Source: Sessilibacter corallicola (GTDB lineage Bacteria > Pseudomonadota > Gammaproteobacteria > Pseudomonadales > Cellvibrionaceae). From it: DNA of 64,000 nucleotides. Below the pieces are notes generated by a model. That model ran no database searches. It was not told the DNA's origin and was given only the letters and a program-made list of their open reading frames with translations. The stretch is taken from the NCBI RefSeq assembly GCF_021290925.1, contig NZ_JAJSLX010000002.1, positions 461,001 through 525,000 of the forward strand. Reading direction: 5' to 3'. Below, one piece after another: positions 36,995 through 46,669 of the stretch (positions are counted from its first letter, which is position 1; every line of letters begins with the position of its first letter). The position numbers and the translations under genes were made by a program.

Positions 36995-37816
36995 CTAGCT
37001 TATAAGCTCGTCAATACCGGCGTCAACGTCATCCAGTTGATCAATGCTACCGAGCATCTCAACAAGGTTTATTCCCAGCGTATTACCCAAATCTGAAGGA
37101 AAAGATTCCAGTAACGTTTGTTTGTCTTCCTCAGCGTGGTTGGTTAAATAGATGGCTATGTTCACTACAGATGCTAGTGCTGCGCCTTCTTCTTCGTGCT
37201 CTTCTGGGTGATTTTGCCAGCGTATGGCATCGGAAATAACCTTGGGAAATTTCCATCGGATGGCTAATTCTTCGCCCGCTTCTGTGTAATCAAAGCCGAG
37301 TTGATTCTTTTGCAGCTCTTCTTTCGATGCGCCTTTTTGAGCGAGTGAATCGATGTCGTTGGCCTGATCGGGCAAGAGTATGTGTAATAACAAATCGCCG
37401 ATGGCGTGGATCATGCCACAAGTGAAGGCGACCTCTGAGTTTTCCTTGGTGTAATTGGCAACCCATTTAGCCCGATTTGCCACCATGAAGCTGCGCCGCC
37501 AGAAGTTTTTCAGATCAAACCCTGGTGGTGCTTTAAACGTTGAGGTCAATCCCGAGGCCAAAACCAACGTGCGCAGTGCGTCGAACCCCATCCGAACGAT
37601 GGCATCGTTGACCGACCCTATGGTTCTGTTGCCGCCAAATTTTGCAGAATTGGCCAGGCGTAATACTTTTGCTGTCAGTGCTTGGTCTTGACTGACTTTC
37701 TTGGCAATTTCATCAATGTCGAAATCGTCATTGCTGAAAGATTCGATTAATTCTTGGATGATTTTGGGAACACTGGGCAGATTTGTTGCGCCATCAATAA
37801 GCGTCTGTAATTTCAC
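36995..37816 (-). CDS. HDOD-domain signalling protein
   Basis: The 273-residue protein starts with GTG at 37816 after a clear AGGAG. It consists of one HDOD domain (about residues 8-205: LPSVPKIIQELIESFSNDDFDIDEIAKKVSQDQALTAKVLRLANSAKF). HDOD domains are HD-fold relatives without full phosphodiesterase motifs that act in bacterial signalling and motility networks. No receiver or GGDEF domain is attached. Single gene. Confidence 0.9.
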   Translation of the reverse strand: MKLQTLIDGATNLPSVPKIIQELIESFSNDDFDIDEIAKKVSQDQALTAKVLRLANSAKFGGNRTIGSVNDAIVRMGFDALRTLVLASGLTSTFKAPPGFDLKNFWRRSFMVANRAKWVANYTKENSEVAFTCGMIHAIGDLLLHILLPDQANDIDSLAQKGASKEELQKNQLGFDYTEAGEELAIRWKFPKVISDAIRWQNHPEEHEEEGAALASVVNIAIYLTNHAEEDKQTLLESFPSDLGNTLGINLVEMLGSIDQLDDVDAGIDELIS

Positions 37817-38075
37817 AATTACTCCTGAGATTTATCACGGGGTGGATTTATAAAGCATAGTTCAGCTGTGAATGCTCGCTAAATCGCACCCAAGTAACAT
37901 TTAGGAATAAACGTAAATTACTTATTGTGATTTTTTTGAATGCATTAATGTTGTAATCACAATGTATCAGGTGATTCTTTTAAACAATAGTAAGAGTTAA
38001 TCGTGTAACTCTTTTAGAAATTGCGGATTTAATTATTTATTACTAATAAAAAGATAATCGGTAATTAATGGCTTT

Positions 38076-38978
38076 TTAATGTTTGGTTGTCTCTCTGTAT
38101 TCGGTGGGAGTCATACCAACTTTGTTTTTAAAAAGTCGAGAAAAATACTGCGGATATTCGAAGCCAAGTGCGTAAGCAATTGTAGCAACCGAATCTTCGG
38201 AACCGAGCAGTAAATTTTTTGCTCGATCAATCTGGTAGATATGAATGTTCTCTAACGCGGTGTGACCGGTTTCTAATTTTAGAGCGTCGCTGAGGTAGCG
38301 TGAGGTCATGTTGAGCTGATTGGCGATTTCTTCCACGCTAGGCATGTGCTCTAAAGCTGCCGCTTGAAGCGTGTTGTAAAATCGTGTTTTCAATGAGGTG
38401 GTTTGGCTTTCTTTTCGTTGGCGAAATTGACGTTGATAAAAACGTTCTGCGTAGGTTAATAAAGTATTCAGCTGTGAAACCATAATGTCTTTACTAAAAG
38501 CATCGTGGTTTTGTAAATACTCTTGTTCTAATGTGTCGACAATGCCGGTTACTAGTGCTTCTTCCTTGGGTGATAAATGCAACGCTTCATTGACTGCGTA
38601 AGAAAAATAATTAGCCTCACGCATGCTTTTTTGAATGGAGGTGCCGCGCAAAAAATCTTCGTGAATCACAATAGAGCGACCATGGGTTTTTGCTCTTACA
38701 CCTTTTGTGCGAATTGCTTGTCGTGGTCCGAAACAAATTAAGCTGCCGTTTCTAAAATCGTATTGGGTTCGGCCGTAGTATATGTCTCCGGACAAAATAT
38801 GCTTGATACTGATCGAATAAAAATCAGTACTCATCTCAATATCATCCGTGGTGCAGGTGATTTCGTCGGAGGTGTCCGATTGCATGTTGATAACGGAGAA
38901 CATTGGGTGTTCAGGGGCAGCGATACCAAGATACTCATGGTAATCGTGTAAATTAGAAAAATGTAATTTTTTAGTCAT
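38076..38978 (-). CDS. AraC-family transcriptional regulator
   Basis: A 300-residue regulator. The C-terminal two-HTH domain covers about residues 200-298: MPSVEEIANQLNMTSRYLSDALKLETGHTALENIHIYQIDRAKNLLL and VATIAYALGFEYPQYFSRLFKNKVGMTPTEYR. The N-terminal part is a cupin-like sensing domain. It is divergent from the urease cluster across a 500-base gap. AraC proteins can control urease (UreR in some enterics), but the sequence shows no specific link, and other AraC regulators of this style control neighbouring reductase genes. Its target is open. Confidence 0.88.
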   Translation of the reverse strand: MTKKLHFSNLHDYHEYLGIAAPEHPMFSVINMQSDTSDEITCTTDDIEMSTDFYSISIKHILSGDIYYGRTQYDFRNGSLICFGPRQAIRTKGVRAKTHGRSIVIHEDFLRGTSIQKSMREANYFSYAVNEALHLSPKEEALVTGIVDTLEQEYLQNHDAFSKDIMVSQLNTLLTYAERFYQRQFRQRKESQTTSLKTRFYNTLQAAALEHMPSVEEIANQLNMTSRYLSDALKLETGHTALENIHIYQIDRAKNLLLGSEDSVATIAYALGFEYPQYFSRLFKNKVGMTPTEYRETTKH

Positions 38979-39477
38979 TATTGTTGTTCCTGCATTCTCT
39001 TCTTAGCTTAGCCACCTTGGTTTGAATATTACAGCACTTTTCGCAACGATTGAGGCGTTCAACCATCGTCTAGATCGCTAAAACTTTGCCAGACAATTCT
39101 AATAAATCGGCGGTGGATCGTTAATAAACAAAACCCCTTTTGTTGTATACAAAACAACTGGAATCACTGTTTTAAGGGTTTGCTTTAAAAAGTATTAAGG
39201 TTTTTTCTTAAAGGTATTCTGCGATTTAGTGTTAACGAAGAGTGCGAATTAAATTAAAGAGAAGGGCTTGTGCGATTGATTTTTTGTACGCGTAGAAAGC
39301 CTAACACACATCATTAAAATAATACGATCAAAAATTTATCATTTTATGGGCGAATAAGGTGGTAATGCTCTTGCTTTAACAAACACGACAAAACAGTTTG
39401 CGATCTTGCAAGCCATGATTATTTTGTCGTTTAATTTAAAATAATTAATTCATAACAAGTGAAAATACTTACCATCG
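38979..39477. other. Intergenic region between the AraC regulator and ureD
   Basis: Divergent promoter region of about 500 bases with no gene. It contains the 10-bp palindrome TTGTATACAA at 39143-39152. No strong sigma-70 promoter or NtrC/sigma-54 site stands out to me. A weak ribosome-binding context precedes ureD. Confidence 0.45.
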
Positions 39478-40389
39478 ATGCCCGCGAATATGTTGAACTC
39501 TCAAAGTGCTAACGCCACGTGCCTGCCGTCCTCTTGGCAAGCCAATTTGTATTTAAAATTCGAAAAGACCCATCGTGGTGCGCGACTTACAAAAAATGAA
39601 CATCAAGGCCCGCTATCGGTGCAAAAGCCGTTTTATCCCGAAGGCCCAGATCTTCCTCATGTGTACTTATTGCATCCGCCTGGAGGCTTGGTCTCTGGGG
39701 ATTCTTTAACGATTGATGTCGATGTCGATACCGGCAGCTCGGCATTATTGACAGCCCCTGGTGCCTTTCGTGTCTATAAGGCCCGTGAAGACCGAACTCT
39801 GCAAAAGCAGGTGGTTACGATTAATTTATCCGAAAACAGCCGTGCTGAATGGTTGCCGCAAGAATCCATTTATTACCCTGACAGTTTCAGTGAGGTGAAT
39901 ACGATTGTTAACCTTCCAAAAAGCAGCAATAACAACTGTCATTTTATCGGTTGGGAAATTGCATGCTATGGTCTTTCGGAAAAAACTGCACCATTTTTAA
40001 GCGGCGGTGTTAAACAGTCCTTAGAAATATGGCAAGACAAGCTGCCTGTATTAATTGATAAATTCAGCTTTGACGGTTCCGATAAGTGTTTTAAACAAAC
40101 GATGACTGGGCTTCAAGGGAAAAATGTGAATGGGATTATGGTGTCTGGGCCGTTTAATGAGGAGTTAGTCAATGGCCCATCAGATCAGCAATGGCTAAAT
40201 GATATTCGTAATATTACGCATAGTAACGACGTTCTTTTTTCGTCTACACTGCGTGGTCAATGGTTGATTACCCGCTACTTAGGGAATAACGCCGAGCAGG
40301 CCCGACAGTTAATGACTGAGGTCTGGAAAGTGGTGCGTCCTATTTTAATGAATCGCAAAGCAGTATTACCGAGAATATGGTCCTGTTAA
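39478..40389 (+). CDS. ureD: Urease accessory protein UreD
   Basis: UreD (UreH) is a chaperone that binds apo-urease with UreF and UreG and conducts nickel to the active site. The 303-residue protein has the typical LLHPPGGLVSGDSL, LLTAPGAFRVYK and EWLPQESIYY segments of the family. The length is normal. It is the first gene of an unbroken ureDABCEFG cluster on the plus strand. Confidence 0.95.
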   Translation: MPANMLNSQSANATCLPSSWQANLYLKFEKTHRGARLTKNEHQGPLSVQKPFYPEGPDLPHVYLLHPPGGLVSGDSLTIDVDVDTGSSALLTAPGAFRVYKAREDRTLQKQVVTINLSENSRAEWLPQESIYYPDSFSEVNTIVNLPKSSNNNCHFIGWEIACYGLSEKTAPFLSGGVKQSLEIWQDKLPVLIDKFSFDGSDKCFKQTMTGLQGKNVNGIMVSGPFNEELVNGPSDQQWLNDIRNITHSNDVLFSSTLRGQWLITRYLGNNAEQARQLMTEVWKVVRPILMNRKAVLPRIWSC

Positions 40390-40448
40390 AAATGTTTTTA
40401 TTTAATGGTTTTTTTACATGGGACCGATGAACGCTATTCGAGTGGCTT

Positions 40449-40751
40449 ATGGAATTATTACCGAAAGAAAAAGATAAATTACTCATCTTCACTGCGGCAC
40501 TGTTGGCCGAACGCCGATTGAATCGCGGTTTGAAATTAAATTACCCCGAAGCCGTGGCCTATATCACGATGGAAATTATCGAGGGTGCTCGGGATGGTAA
40601 ATCGGTGGCCGAATTAATGGCCTATGGCAAGCAAGTGCTTAAAGCGGATCAAGTATTGGATGGCGTGGCAGATTTGATTCATGAGGTTCAGGTTGAGGCA
40701 ACCTTCGAAGACGGCACAAAACTGGTCACCGTTCACGATCCTATTAATTAA
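40449..40751 (+). CDS. ureA: Urease subunit gamma
   Basis: A 100-residue structural subunit with the family pattern [33 protein letters not shown] and [28 protein letters not shown]. In this organism gamma and beta are separate polypeptides, as in Klebsiella, giving an (alpha-beta-gamma)3 enzyme. It follows ureD by 59 bases. Confidence 0.97.
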   Translation: MELLPKEKDKLLIFTAALLAERRLNRGLKLNYPEAVAYITMEIIEGARDGKSVAELMAYGKQVLKADQVLDGVADLIHEVQVEATFEDGTKLVTVHDPIN

Positions 40752-40765
40752 GACAGGTGCTTATT

Positions 40766-41074
40766 ATGATTCCTGGTGAAATACGCACAACGCAAGGCGA
40801 CATTGCGTTAAATGCAGGTCGCAGTACCGTAACCGTTACGGTAGAAAACAGTGGCGATCGGCCGGTACAAATTGGCTCTCATTATCATTTTTTTGAAGTC
40901 AATCCGGCGTTAATTTTTGAGCGAGAAAAAACTCGGGGTTTTCACTTAAATATTGCCTCGGGCACCGCAGTCAGATTTGAACCCGGCCAATCTCGAGACG
41001 TGGAATTAGTGGCTTACGCCGGTAAACGCGAGGTGTATGGTTTTCGTGGCGACGTGATGGGTGTGTTGGATTAA
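40766..41074 (+). CDS. ureB: Urease subunit beta
   Basis: A 102-residue subunit beginning [19 protein letters not shown], with [13 protein letters not shown] and ETRG-like ...[21 protein letters not shown]. The ATG at 40766 is the conserved start, although a GTG three codons earlier is in frame. It is 14 bases after ureA and 59 before ureC. Confidence 0.96.
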   Translation: MIPGEIRTTQGDIALNAGRSTVTVTVENSGDRPVQIGSHYHFFEVNPALIFEREKTRGFHLNIASGTAVRFEPGQSRDVELVAYAGKREVYGFRGDVMGVLD

Positions 41075-41133
41075 TTCGTTGATTTAAATCCTACCTGACT
41101 TACATCTAATTTTAATGACCTGGAGAGACAGTC

Positions 41134-42837
41134 ATGGCGACTATGGATCGAGCCGGTTACGCACAAATGTTTGGCCCCACCGTGGGAGACTCTGTTCGTT
41201 TGGGCGACACAGAGTTGTGGATTAACGTTGAAAAAGATTACACCGTTTACGGCGATGAAGTTAAATTTGGTGGTGGTAAAGTCATTCGTGATGGCATGGG
41301 ACAAAGCCAAGTTACGAACGAATTTGCCATGGATCTTGTTATTACCAACGCGTTAATTCTCGATTATTGGGGAATTATTAAGGCCGACGTTGGAATTAAA
41401 GACGGTAATATTGCGGCGATCGGCAAAGCGGGAAATCCCGATGTACAAGAAAATGTGACGATTATTATCGGCCCTGGGACGGAAATTATTGCCGGTGAAG
41501 GTTCGATTTTAACAGCCGGTGCTATCGATGCTCACATCCATTTTATTTGTCCGCAGCAAGTTGAAGAAGCGTTGATGTCAGGTGTTACCACAATGATAGG
41601 TGGTGGCACGGGTCCGGCTACGGGCACCAACGCGACCACCTGTACGCCGGGCCCTTGGAACATCGGTAAAATGTTGCAAGCTACCGACGCCATGCCGATG
41701 AATTTTGGTTTTTTAGGGAAAGGTAACGCGAGTCAACCACAGGCGCTGCGTGAGCAATTAGAAGCCGGTGCCTGCGGATTAAAATTGCATGAGGATTGGG
41801 GAACCACGCCCGCGGCGATTGATTGTTGTTTGTCGGTTGCCGAAGAGTACGATGTGCAAGTGGCAATTCATACCGATACGTTAAATGAGTCTGGCTTTGT
41901 CGATGACACCTTAAACGCGTTTAAAGGCCGAGTGATTCATACCTATCATACCGAAGGTGCCGGTGGTGGCCATGCGCCAGATATTATTAAAGCTGCATCG
42001 TCGAGCAACGTTTTACCTTCATCCACGAATCCAACGCGACCTTACACGGTAAATACCGTCGATGAACATTTGGATATGTTGATGGTGTGTCACCATTTGG
42101 ATTCCAGTATTCCCGAAGACGTCGCCTTTGCTGACTCTAGAATTCGAAAAGAAACCATTGCCGCCGAGGATATCCTTCACGATTTAGGCGCGTTCAGTAT
42201 GATTTCGTCCGATTCCCAAGCAATGGGGCGAGTGGGGGAAGTGATTTGTCGCACCTGGCAAACCGCCCACAAAATGAAAGTGCAGCGTGGTGTGTTGGAT
42301 GGTGACAGTGAATATTCCGACAATTTAAGAGCCAAGCGCTACATCGCTAAGTACACGATTAATCCTGCGATTACCCACGGAGTATCGGAGCAAGTTGGTT
42401 CCATAGAAGTCGGTAAGCTTGCCGATTTAGTATTATGGAAGCCCGCTTTTTTTGGGGTTAAACCGTCCATGATTTTAAAAAGCGGATTTATTGCTGCCGC
42501 CCCAATGGGAGATCCGAATGCATCCATTCCAACGCCGCAGCCGGTGCACTACAGGGGCATGTTTGGCAGTCAGTCGTTGGCGGCGTCTAAGCTCTCGGTC
42601 ACGTTTGTGTGTGAAGCGGCACTAAATAATAACATTGCTGAAAATCTGGAATTAAAACGTGAGCTTGTCGCCTGCAAAAACACTCGCACGATTTCTAAAA
42701 GTGATATGAAACTCAACGATTGGCAACCAAATATTGAAGTCGATCCACAAACATACGAAGTAAAAGCCGACGGTGTATTGCTTACCTGTGAGCCGGCCGA
42801 GTCTTTGCCGTTAGCGCGTTTGTATAATTTATTTTAG
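41134..42837 (+). CDS. ureC: Urease subunit alpha (catalytic)
   Basis: A 567-residue nickel amidohydrolase that splits urea to ammonia and carbamate. All active-site residues can be located: the two His of [11 protein letters not shown], the carbamylated Lys of [10 protein letters not shown], His in [12 protein letters not shown], His in [15 protein letters not shown], the flap His in [13 protein letters not shown], and the nickel-ligand Asp in [10 protein letters not shown]. Length and sequence are fully normal, so the enzyme should be active once nickel is loaded. Confidence 0.98.
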   Translation: MATMDRAGYAQMFGPTVGDSVRLGDTELWINVEKDYTVYGDEVKFGGGKVIRDGMGQSQVTNEFAMDLVITNALILDYWGIIKADVGIKDGNIAAIGKAGNPDVQENVTIIIGPGTEIIAGEGSILTAGAIDAHIHFICPQQVEEALMSGVTTMIGGGTGPATGTNATTCTPGPWNIGKMLQATDAMPMNFGFLGKGNASQPQALREQLEAGACGLKLHEDWGTTPAAIDCCLSVAEEYDVQVAIHTDTLNESGFVDDTLNAFKGRVIHTYHTEGAGGGHAPDIIKAASSSNVLPSSTNPTRPYTVNTVDEHLDMLMVCHHLDSSIPEDVAFADSRIRKETIAAEDILHDLGAFSMISSDSQAMGRVGEVICRTWQTAHKMKVQRGVLDGDSEYSDNLRAKRYIAKYTINPAITHGVSEQVGSIEVGKLADLVLWKPAFFGVKPSMILKSGFIAAAPMGDPNASIPTPQPVHYRGMFGSQSLAASKLSVTFVCEAALNNNIAENLELKRELVACKNTRTISKSDMKLNDWQPNIEVDPQTYEVKADGVLLTCEPAESLPLARLYNLF

Positions 42838-42848
42838 TTGGAAATTTT

Positions 42849-43292
42849 ATGTTAGAAATATACGAACGTTTAGGCGTTCACTGTCATGAATCCGTCGACG
42901 TTACTTTATCGTTGACTCATGAGCAAAGAGACAAAGGCCGGTTAAAAGCGTTTGCCGAAGACGGAACCGAGGTACGAATTTTTTTAGATCGCGGAAAAGC
43001 ATTGCAAGTTGGTGAATATCTAAAAAGTCAGTGCGGAAAAATCGTGGTTGTTCAGGGCGCACCTGAAAACGTTGTTTTGGCAACCTGTGACGATTGGTCA
43101 ATATTTTCTGCGGCTTGTTATCATCTTGGCAACCGACACGTGAAAATCCAAATTGGTGAGCGCTGGTTACGAATTACTCCTGATCATGTATTAGAAGAAA
43201 TGTTGCAGCAATTAGGCTTGCACACTCAACAAGAGATCGCAGTTTTTATTCCTGAATCGGGTGCTTATGGTCATGGCCATCACCATCACTGA
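42849..43292 (+). CDS. ureE: Urease accessory protein UreE, nickel metallochaperone
   Basis: A 147-residue protein with the peptide-binding N-terminal domain and a metal-binding C-terminal domain containing GNRHVKIQIGERWLRITPDHVLEEML. It ends in a short His-rich tail HGHGHHHH that binds nickel; the tail is much shorter than in Klebsiella. UreE delivers nickel to UreG. It starts 11 bases after ureC, and its last codons overlap the start of ureF. Confidence 0.96.
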   Translation: MLEIYERLGVHCHESVDVTLSLTHEQRDKGRLKAFAEDGTEVRIFLDRGKALQVGEYLKSQCGKIVVVQGAPENVVLATCDDWSIFSAACYHLGNRHVKIQIGERWLRITPDHVLEEMLQQLGLHTQQEIAVFIPESGAYGHGHHHH

Positions 43293-43944
43293 TTTGAGTT
43301 TATTGAAATTACTGCAATTGTGTAGCGTAAATTTACCCGTTGGTGGCTTTGCTTTCTCTCAGGGGTTAGAAACTGCGTGTGAAATAAATTGGGTGGCCAA
43401 TTCTACAGACACAAAAACCTGGATAGAAACACAAATTGCACACTCTTTAGAGAAATTAGATTTCCCGTGTTTTATTCGCGCTTTTCATGCGGCCGAAAAC
43501 CAAGACAATGATGAATTAAATTATTGGAATCGATATTTACTGGCCAGTCGAGAAACTCATGAGCTGTATGTTGCTGATACAGCAATGGGCGCGGCGTTAA
43601 AACGCCTGTTAAAAAGTTTGGATATCTCAATACCCATATCTGGAGATATCTCATTCTGTGTGCTATTCGCTTACGTTTGTGCCCATTGGAATATTGAACA
43701 ACAAGCTGCGGTTATGGGTTTTGGTTGGACTTGGTTGGAAAATCAAATTGCGGCGGCCATTAAATTGGTGCCGTTAGGCCAAACTGTTGCCCAGCAATTA
43801 TTGCTGGAATTACAACCGATGTTAGCCGCGTCGGTTAATGAATCGCTATTAATTCAAGACGATGATATTGGTGGAAACTTACCGGGACTTTCTCTCGCGA
43901 GCAGTTTGCATGAAACACAGTACTCACGTTTATTTAGAAGCTGA
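43273..43944 (+). CDS. ureF: Urease accessory protein UreF
   Basis: UreF bridges UreD and UreG in the activation complex and gates GTP hydrolysis. The helical 223-residue protein shows LLQLCSVNLPVGGFAFSQGLE and PLGQTVAQQLL. The best start is ATG at 43273, 20 bases inside the His-tail codons of ureE. In-frame GTG at 43261 and ATG at 43267 are alternatives. Confidence 0.94.
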   Translation: MAITITDLSLLKLLQLCSVNLPVGGFAFSQGLETACEINWVANSTDTKTWIETQIAHSLEKLDFPCFIRAFHAAENQDNDELNYWNRYLLASRETHELYVADTAMGAALKRLLKSLDISIPISGDISFCVLFAYVCAHWNIEQQAAVMGFGWTWLENQIAAAIKLVPLGQTVAQQLLLELQPMLAASVNESLLIQDDDIGGNLPGLSLASSLHETQYSRLFRS

Positions 43945-43992
43945 GACTGCTAATTTAATTGATAGATTTGAAAAGATAAGATTGTATTCAGT

Positions 43993-44613
43993 ATGAAAAA
44001 ACAAACATTACGAGTAGGCGTAGGTGGTCCGGTAGGTTCTGGTAAAACAGCACTTTTAAGGGCTTTGTGTAATGCATTGCGTGATCGCTTTGATATTGCG
44101 GTTGTGACCAACGACATCTACACCAAAGAAGACGCTAATTTTTTAACCAAACACGAAGCGTTAACCGCAGATCGAATTATTGGTGTTGAAACCGGCGGTT
44201 GTCCACACACGGCCATTCGTGAAGACGCATCCATGAATCTCGCCGCCATCGACGATCTTATCGATAAACACGGTGATCTCGACGTGGTTTTCGTCGAGAG
44301 TGGGGGTGATAATCTCAGTGCTACTTTTAGCCCTGAATTATCCGATCTAACCATTTACGTTATCGACGTTTCCGCAGGCGATAAGATTCCACGTAAAGGC
44401 GGGCCAGGCATTACCAAGTCGGATTTATTAATTATCAATAAAACCGACTTAGCACCGCTGGTGGGCGCTTCGCTTGAGGTTATGGATCGCGATGCAAAAG
44501 CTCAACGCGGCGAACGCCCGTTCTTGTTCACCAACCTAAAAGCTGAGCAGGGTTTACAGGAAATCATTGATTTTATTATCGATGCTGGGATGTTGACTGA
44601 AAAGACCAAGTAA
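43993..44613 (+). CDS. ureG: Urease accessory GTPase UreG
   Basis: A 206-residue SIMIBI-class GTPase. P-loop [12 protein letters not shown], nickel-binding Cys-Pro-His in [30 protein letters not shown], and base-recognition NKTD are intact. UreG uses GTP hydrolysis to release nickel into apo-urease. It lies 48 bases after ureF and is followed by a small His-rich membrane peptide gene. Confidence 0.98.
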   Translation: MKKQTLRVGVGGPVGSGKTALLRALCNALRDRFDIAVVTNDIYTKEDANFLTKHEALTADRIIGVETGGCPHTAIREDASMNLAAIDDLIDKHGDLDVVFVESGGDNLSATFSPELSDLTIYVIDVSAGDKIPRKGGPGITKSDLLIINKTDLAPLVGASLEVMDRDAKAQRGERPFLFTNLKAEQGLQEIIDFIIDAGMLTEKTK

Positions 44614-44675
44614 TTTAGTTTTTATATAATTCGGACCACTAAATTATTATTAACACGGTACAAGGATTATTTTAA

Positions 44676-44918
44676 ATGAGTGCAGTTATAAAATCGCTTT
44701 TTTATAAAGTAAAAAGCCAGTTTGCGTTGTGTTTGATAAGTTTGTTTCCAGCGGTTGCTCTGGCCCATCCTGGACACAGCAGCGAAGGAAGCCTGATGCA
44801 TGCCGCTGAGCACGGCATTTGGTTGACCTTAGCATTTGCCGTGTTTGCTATTTTGTACAGTGTGACTTTACTTGTAAAAAGTCGGCTAAATAAACGCGTT
44901 AAACACTCTGAAGTGTAA
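44676..44918 (+). CDS. Small His-rich exported or membrane peptide linked to urease
   Basis: An 80-residue protein. A signal peptide ends at ...FPAVALA and the mature part begins HPGHSSEGSLMHAAEHGIW, five His in 19 residues, followed by one membrane helix (about residues 48-68) and a basic tail. The AHPGH start resembles the N-terminus of HupE/UreJ nickel permeases, but the protein is far too short to be one. It begins 62 bases after ureG on the same strand. A role in periplasmic nickel capture is plausible but unproven. Confidence 0.7.
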   Translation: MSAVIKSLFYKVKSQFALCLISLFPAVALAHPGHSSEGSLMHAAEHGIWLTLAFAVFAILYSVTLLVKSRLNKRVKHSEV

Positions 44919-44928
44919 TATTGCTTTG

Positions 44929-44965
44929 GAACAGTAAAAACTCAATTGTTGGGTTTTTACTGTTC
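44929..44965 (+). terminator. Hairpin at the end of the urease cluster
   Basis: A 17-bp stem with one imperfect pair (GAACAGTAAAAACTCAA / TTGGGTTTTTACTGTTC) and a 3-base loop lies 10 bases after the small peptide gene's stop. The long stem suits a terminator between convergent genes, although no T-run follows it. Confidence 0.55.
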
Positions 44966-45015
44966 GATGCCTGTTTATGTAATGTTATTCAAATTGTAGG
45001 CATTGTTGGAATGCC

Positions 45016-46203
45016 TTAAGATATCCAACTCAATACTTTTCTCCATGCGGGTAATTTAAATTCTTTAGGAGAAGTTTCAGGTTTTTCCCAAAGGCCGACA
45101 ATTTGTGTGGGCACTTCAAAAGTACTTTTAGAGTTAATGTTAGATAACATAATAACTTGCAATTGGTTATCGATAGGTTGCCAATGAATATCTGCGGTAA
45201 AATATAAATTAGAACCGTTGTGATATAGCTCAGTCTCACTGCTAGAGTTTCGAACTACCCATCCATAACCGTAATAATTATTACTTTTATGAGACATCTG
45301 CACATACGGCGTTTTCAATTGAGTTATTAATTCTGGTGTTAAAACGCGCTCTTGTGCTATTGCATTTAACCATTTGTGCATGTCTGTCACGGTTGAGTAG
45401 ATTCCCGCAGCACCTTTCACCTGCCACGGTACTTTATTTCTCTTTTGGTAGTGAGGAATATACGTTTCTCCCGGTATAGTTCCTAAACGATAGCTTTTGG
45501 GATAGAGCGAAGCATCCCAATTAGGCAGTAGATATCCGGTTTGGGTCATTCCTAAAGGCGTAAAGAATACTCGTGCCAAAAACACTTCATAGTTTTCGTT
45601 AGTTACCAATTCTATAATTCTGCTTAATATTGAATATCCTGTATTGGAGTACTCAAATTTTTTACCCGATGTAAATTGTTCGTCAAGTGAAAAGACTTTA
45701 TCAAAATAAGTATTGGTCTCGATATGCTTATAGAAATCTTTTCTATTATCGTAGGGATAATCGGTTATTCCAGATGTGTGTGTAAGTAATTGGTGTATTG
45801 TTATCTCTTTTTTGTTGTAAGGAAGATTGTCGAAAAATTTCGATAATGTATCTTCCGTTGATATTTTTCCTTCTTTGACTAAATGGAGAATGCCTGCTGC
45901 GGTAAATTGTTTGGTTAAAGATCCAATGTCGTACACCATGTCGGTGGTTGCAGGTATTTCGTTCTTCTTATCTGCTAACCCATACCCCCTGTTGAGGATA
46001 ATGTTTCCTTTGTAGGAAACAAGCACTGCACCGGAAAATCCATTCACTTCACTCTTTGATAGATAGTTGTCTATTTTATTGATGCGAGAGTTTACCTCAT
46101 AAGAAGACAATGTTTTTGCTTCTGCAGTTGCAAAGCAAAAAGTGCTTGCCAGCAAATATATAATTAATTTTGTTGAGTGAAAGAGTTTGGCGTTCTTACA
46201 CAT
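45016..46203 (-). CDS. Exported serine hydrolase, beta-lactamase/class C family
   Basis: The ATG at 46203 follows TGGAGAA and gives 395 residues with a signal peptide ending near FATAEA. The S-x-x-K catalytic motif is in DIGSLTKQFTAAGIL, the Y-x-N-like motif is YSNTGYSIL, and a HxG-type third motif occurs as YHNGSN. The group includes class C beta-lactamases, D-aminopeptidases, esterases and penicillin-binding proteins, so antibiotic resistance cannot be inferred. Single gene, periplasmic. Confidence 0.87.
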   Translation of the reverse strand: MCKNAKLFHSTKLIIYLLASTFCFATAEAKTLSSYEVNSRINKIDNYLSKSEVNGFSGAVLVSYKGNIILNRGYGLADKKNEIPATTDMVYDIGSLTKQFTAAGILHLVKEGKISTEDTLSKFFDNLPYNKKEITIHQLLTHTSGITDYPYDNRKDFYKHIETNTYFDKVFSLDEQFTSGKKFEYSNTGYSILSRIIELVTNENYEVFLARVFFTPLGMTQTGYLLPNWDASLYPKSYRLGTIPGETYIPHYQKRNKVPWQVKGAAGIYSTVTDMHKWLNAIAQERVLTPELITQLKTPYVQMSHKSNNYYGYGWVVRNSSSETELYHNGSNLYFTADIHWQPIDNQLQVIMLSNINSKSTFEVPTQIVGLWEKPETSPKEFKLPAWRKVLSWIS

Positions 46204-46669
46204 AATATTCTCCAATAAATGCTGTTTGTATGAAGCTATGAACTTAAATTCAACTAAATCTACAGGCCGTTTTTCAGGCGTGATTGTTCGCAGGAATTAC
46301 TTAATTCCTGTTGCTGCTTGGCTGAAATATCTATTAAATTTTTCTTTGTGCGATGTGGAAAATTTTGATTTTTATAAAATTATTTTTTGAAAAAATGATC
46401 GCTGAATCTGTAAAGTGTTAAATCTTGAACGCATCAAGCTTATTTAACTCAATGGCAGAAAATTCAGTTTATATGATCTCTTTGATGGGTTCTGATATGG
46501 AAAGGTTTACTGCCTTATAAATTTTATGTGATTTTTTAGAAAGTAAACTTAGTTTATTGATTAGAGGGGAGATAAAGAAGGAGTGTTTGTGAAGAGGTTA
46601 AAGCTAGCTATATAAAATAGCTAGCTTTATATCTAACTTAGCAATCTAAACTTTTGTTAATCTAAGTTA
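46204..46669. other. Intergenic region with a 12-bp perfect hairpin
   Basis: No gene. AAAGCTAGCTAT (46600-46611) pairs exactly with ATAGCTAGCTTT (46617-46628), and TAACTTAG/CTAAGTTA arms lie next to the nuclease stop. Together they probably terminate the minus-strand nuclease transcript. The rest is AT-rich and presumably holds the serine hydrolase promoter. Confidence 0.5.

Noticed and set aside
38076-38978. Naming the AraC regulator ureR
   Set aside because: Only the position next to urease supports it. I cannot see specific sequence similarity to UreR.
45016-46203. Calling the serine hydrolase a beta-lactamase resistance gene
   Set aside because: The SxxK and related motifs are shared with esterases and peptidases, and resistance cannot be inferred.
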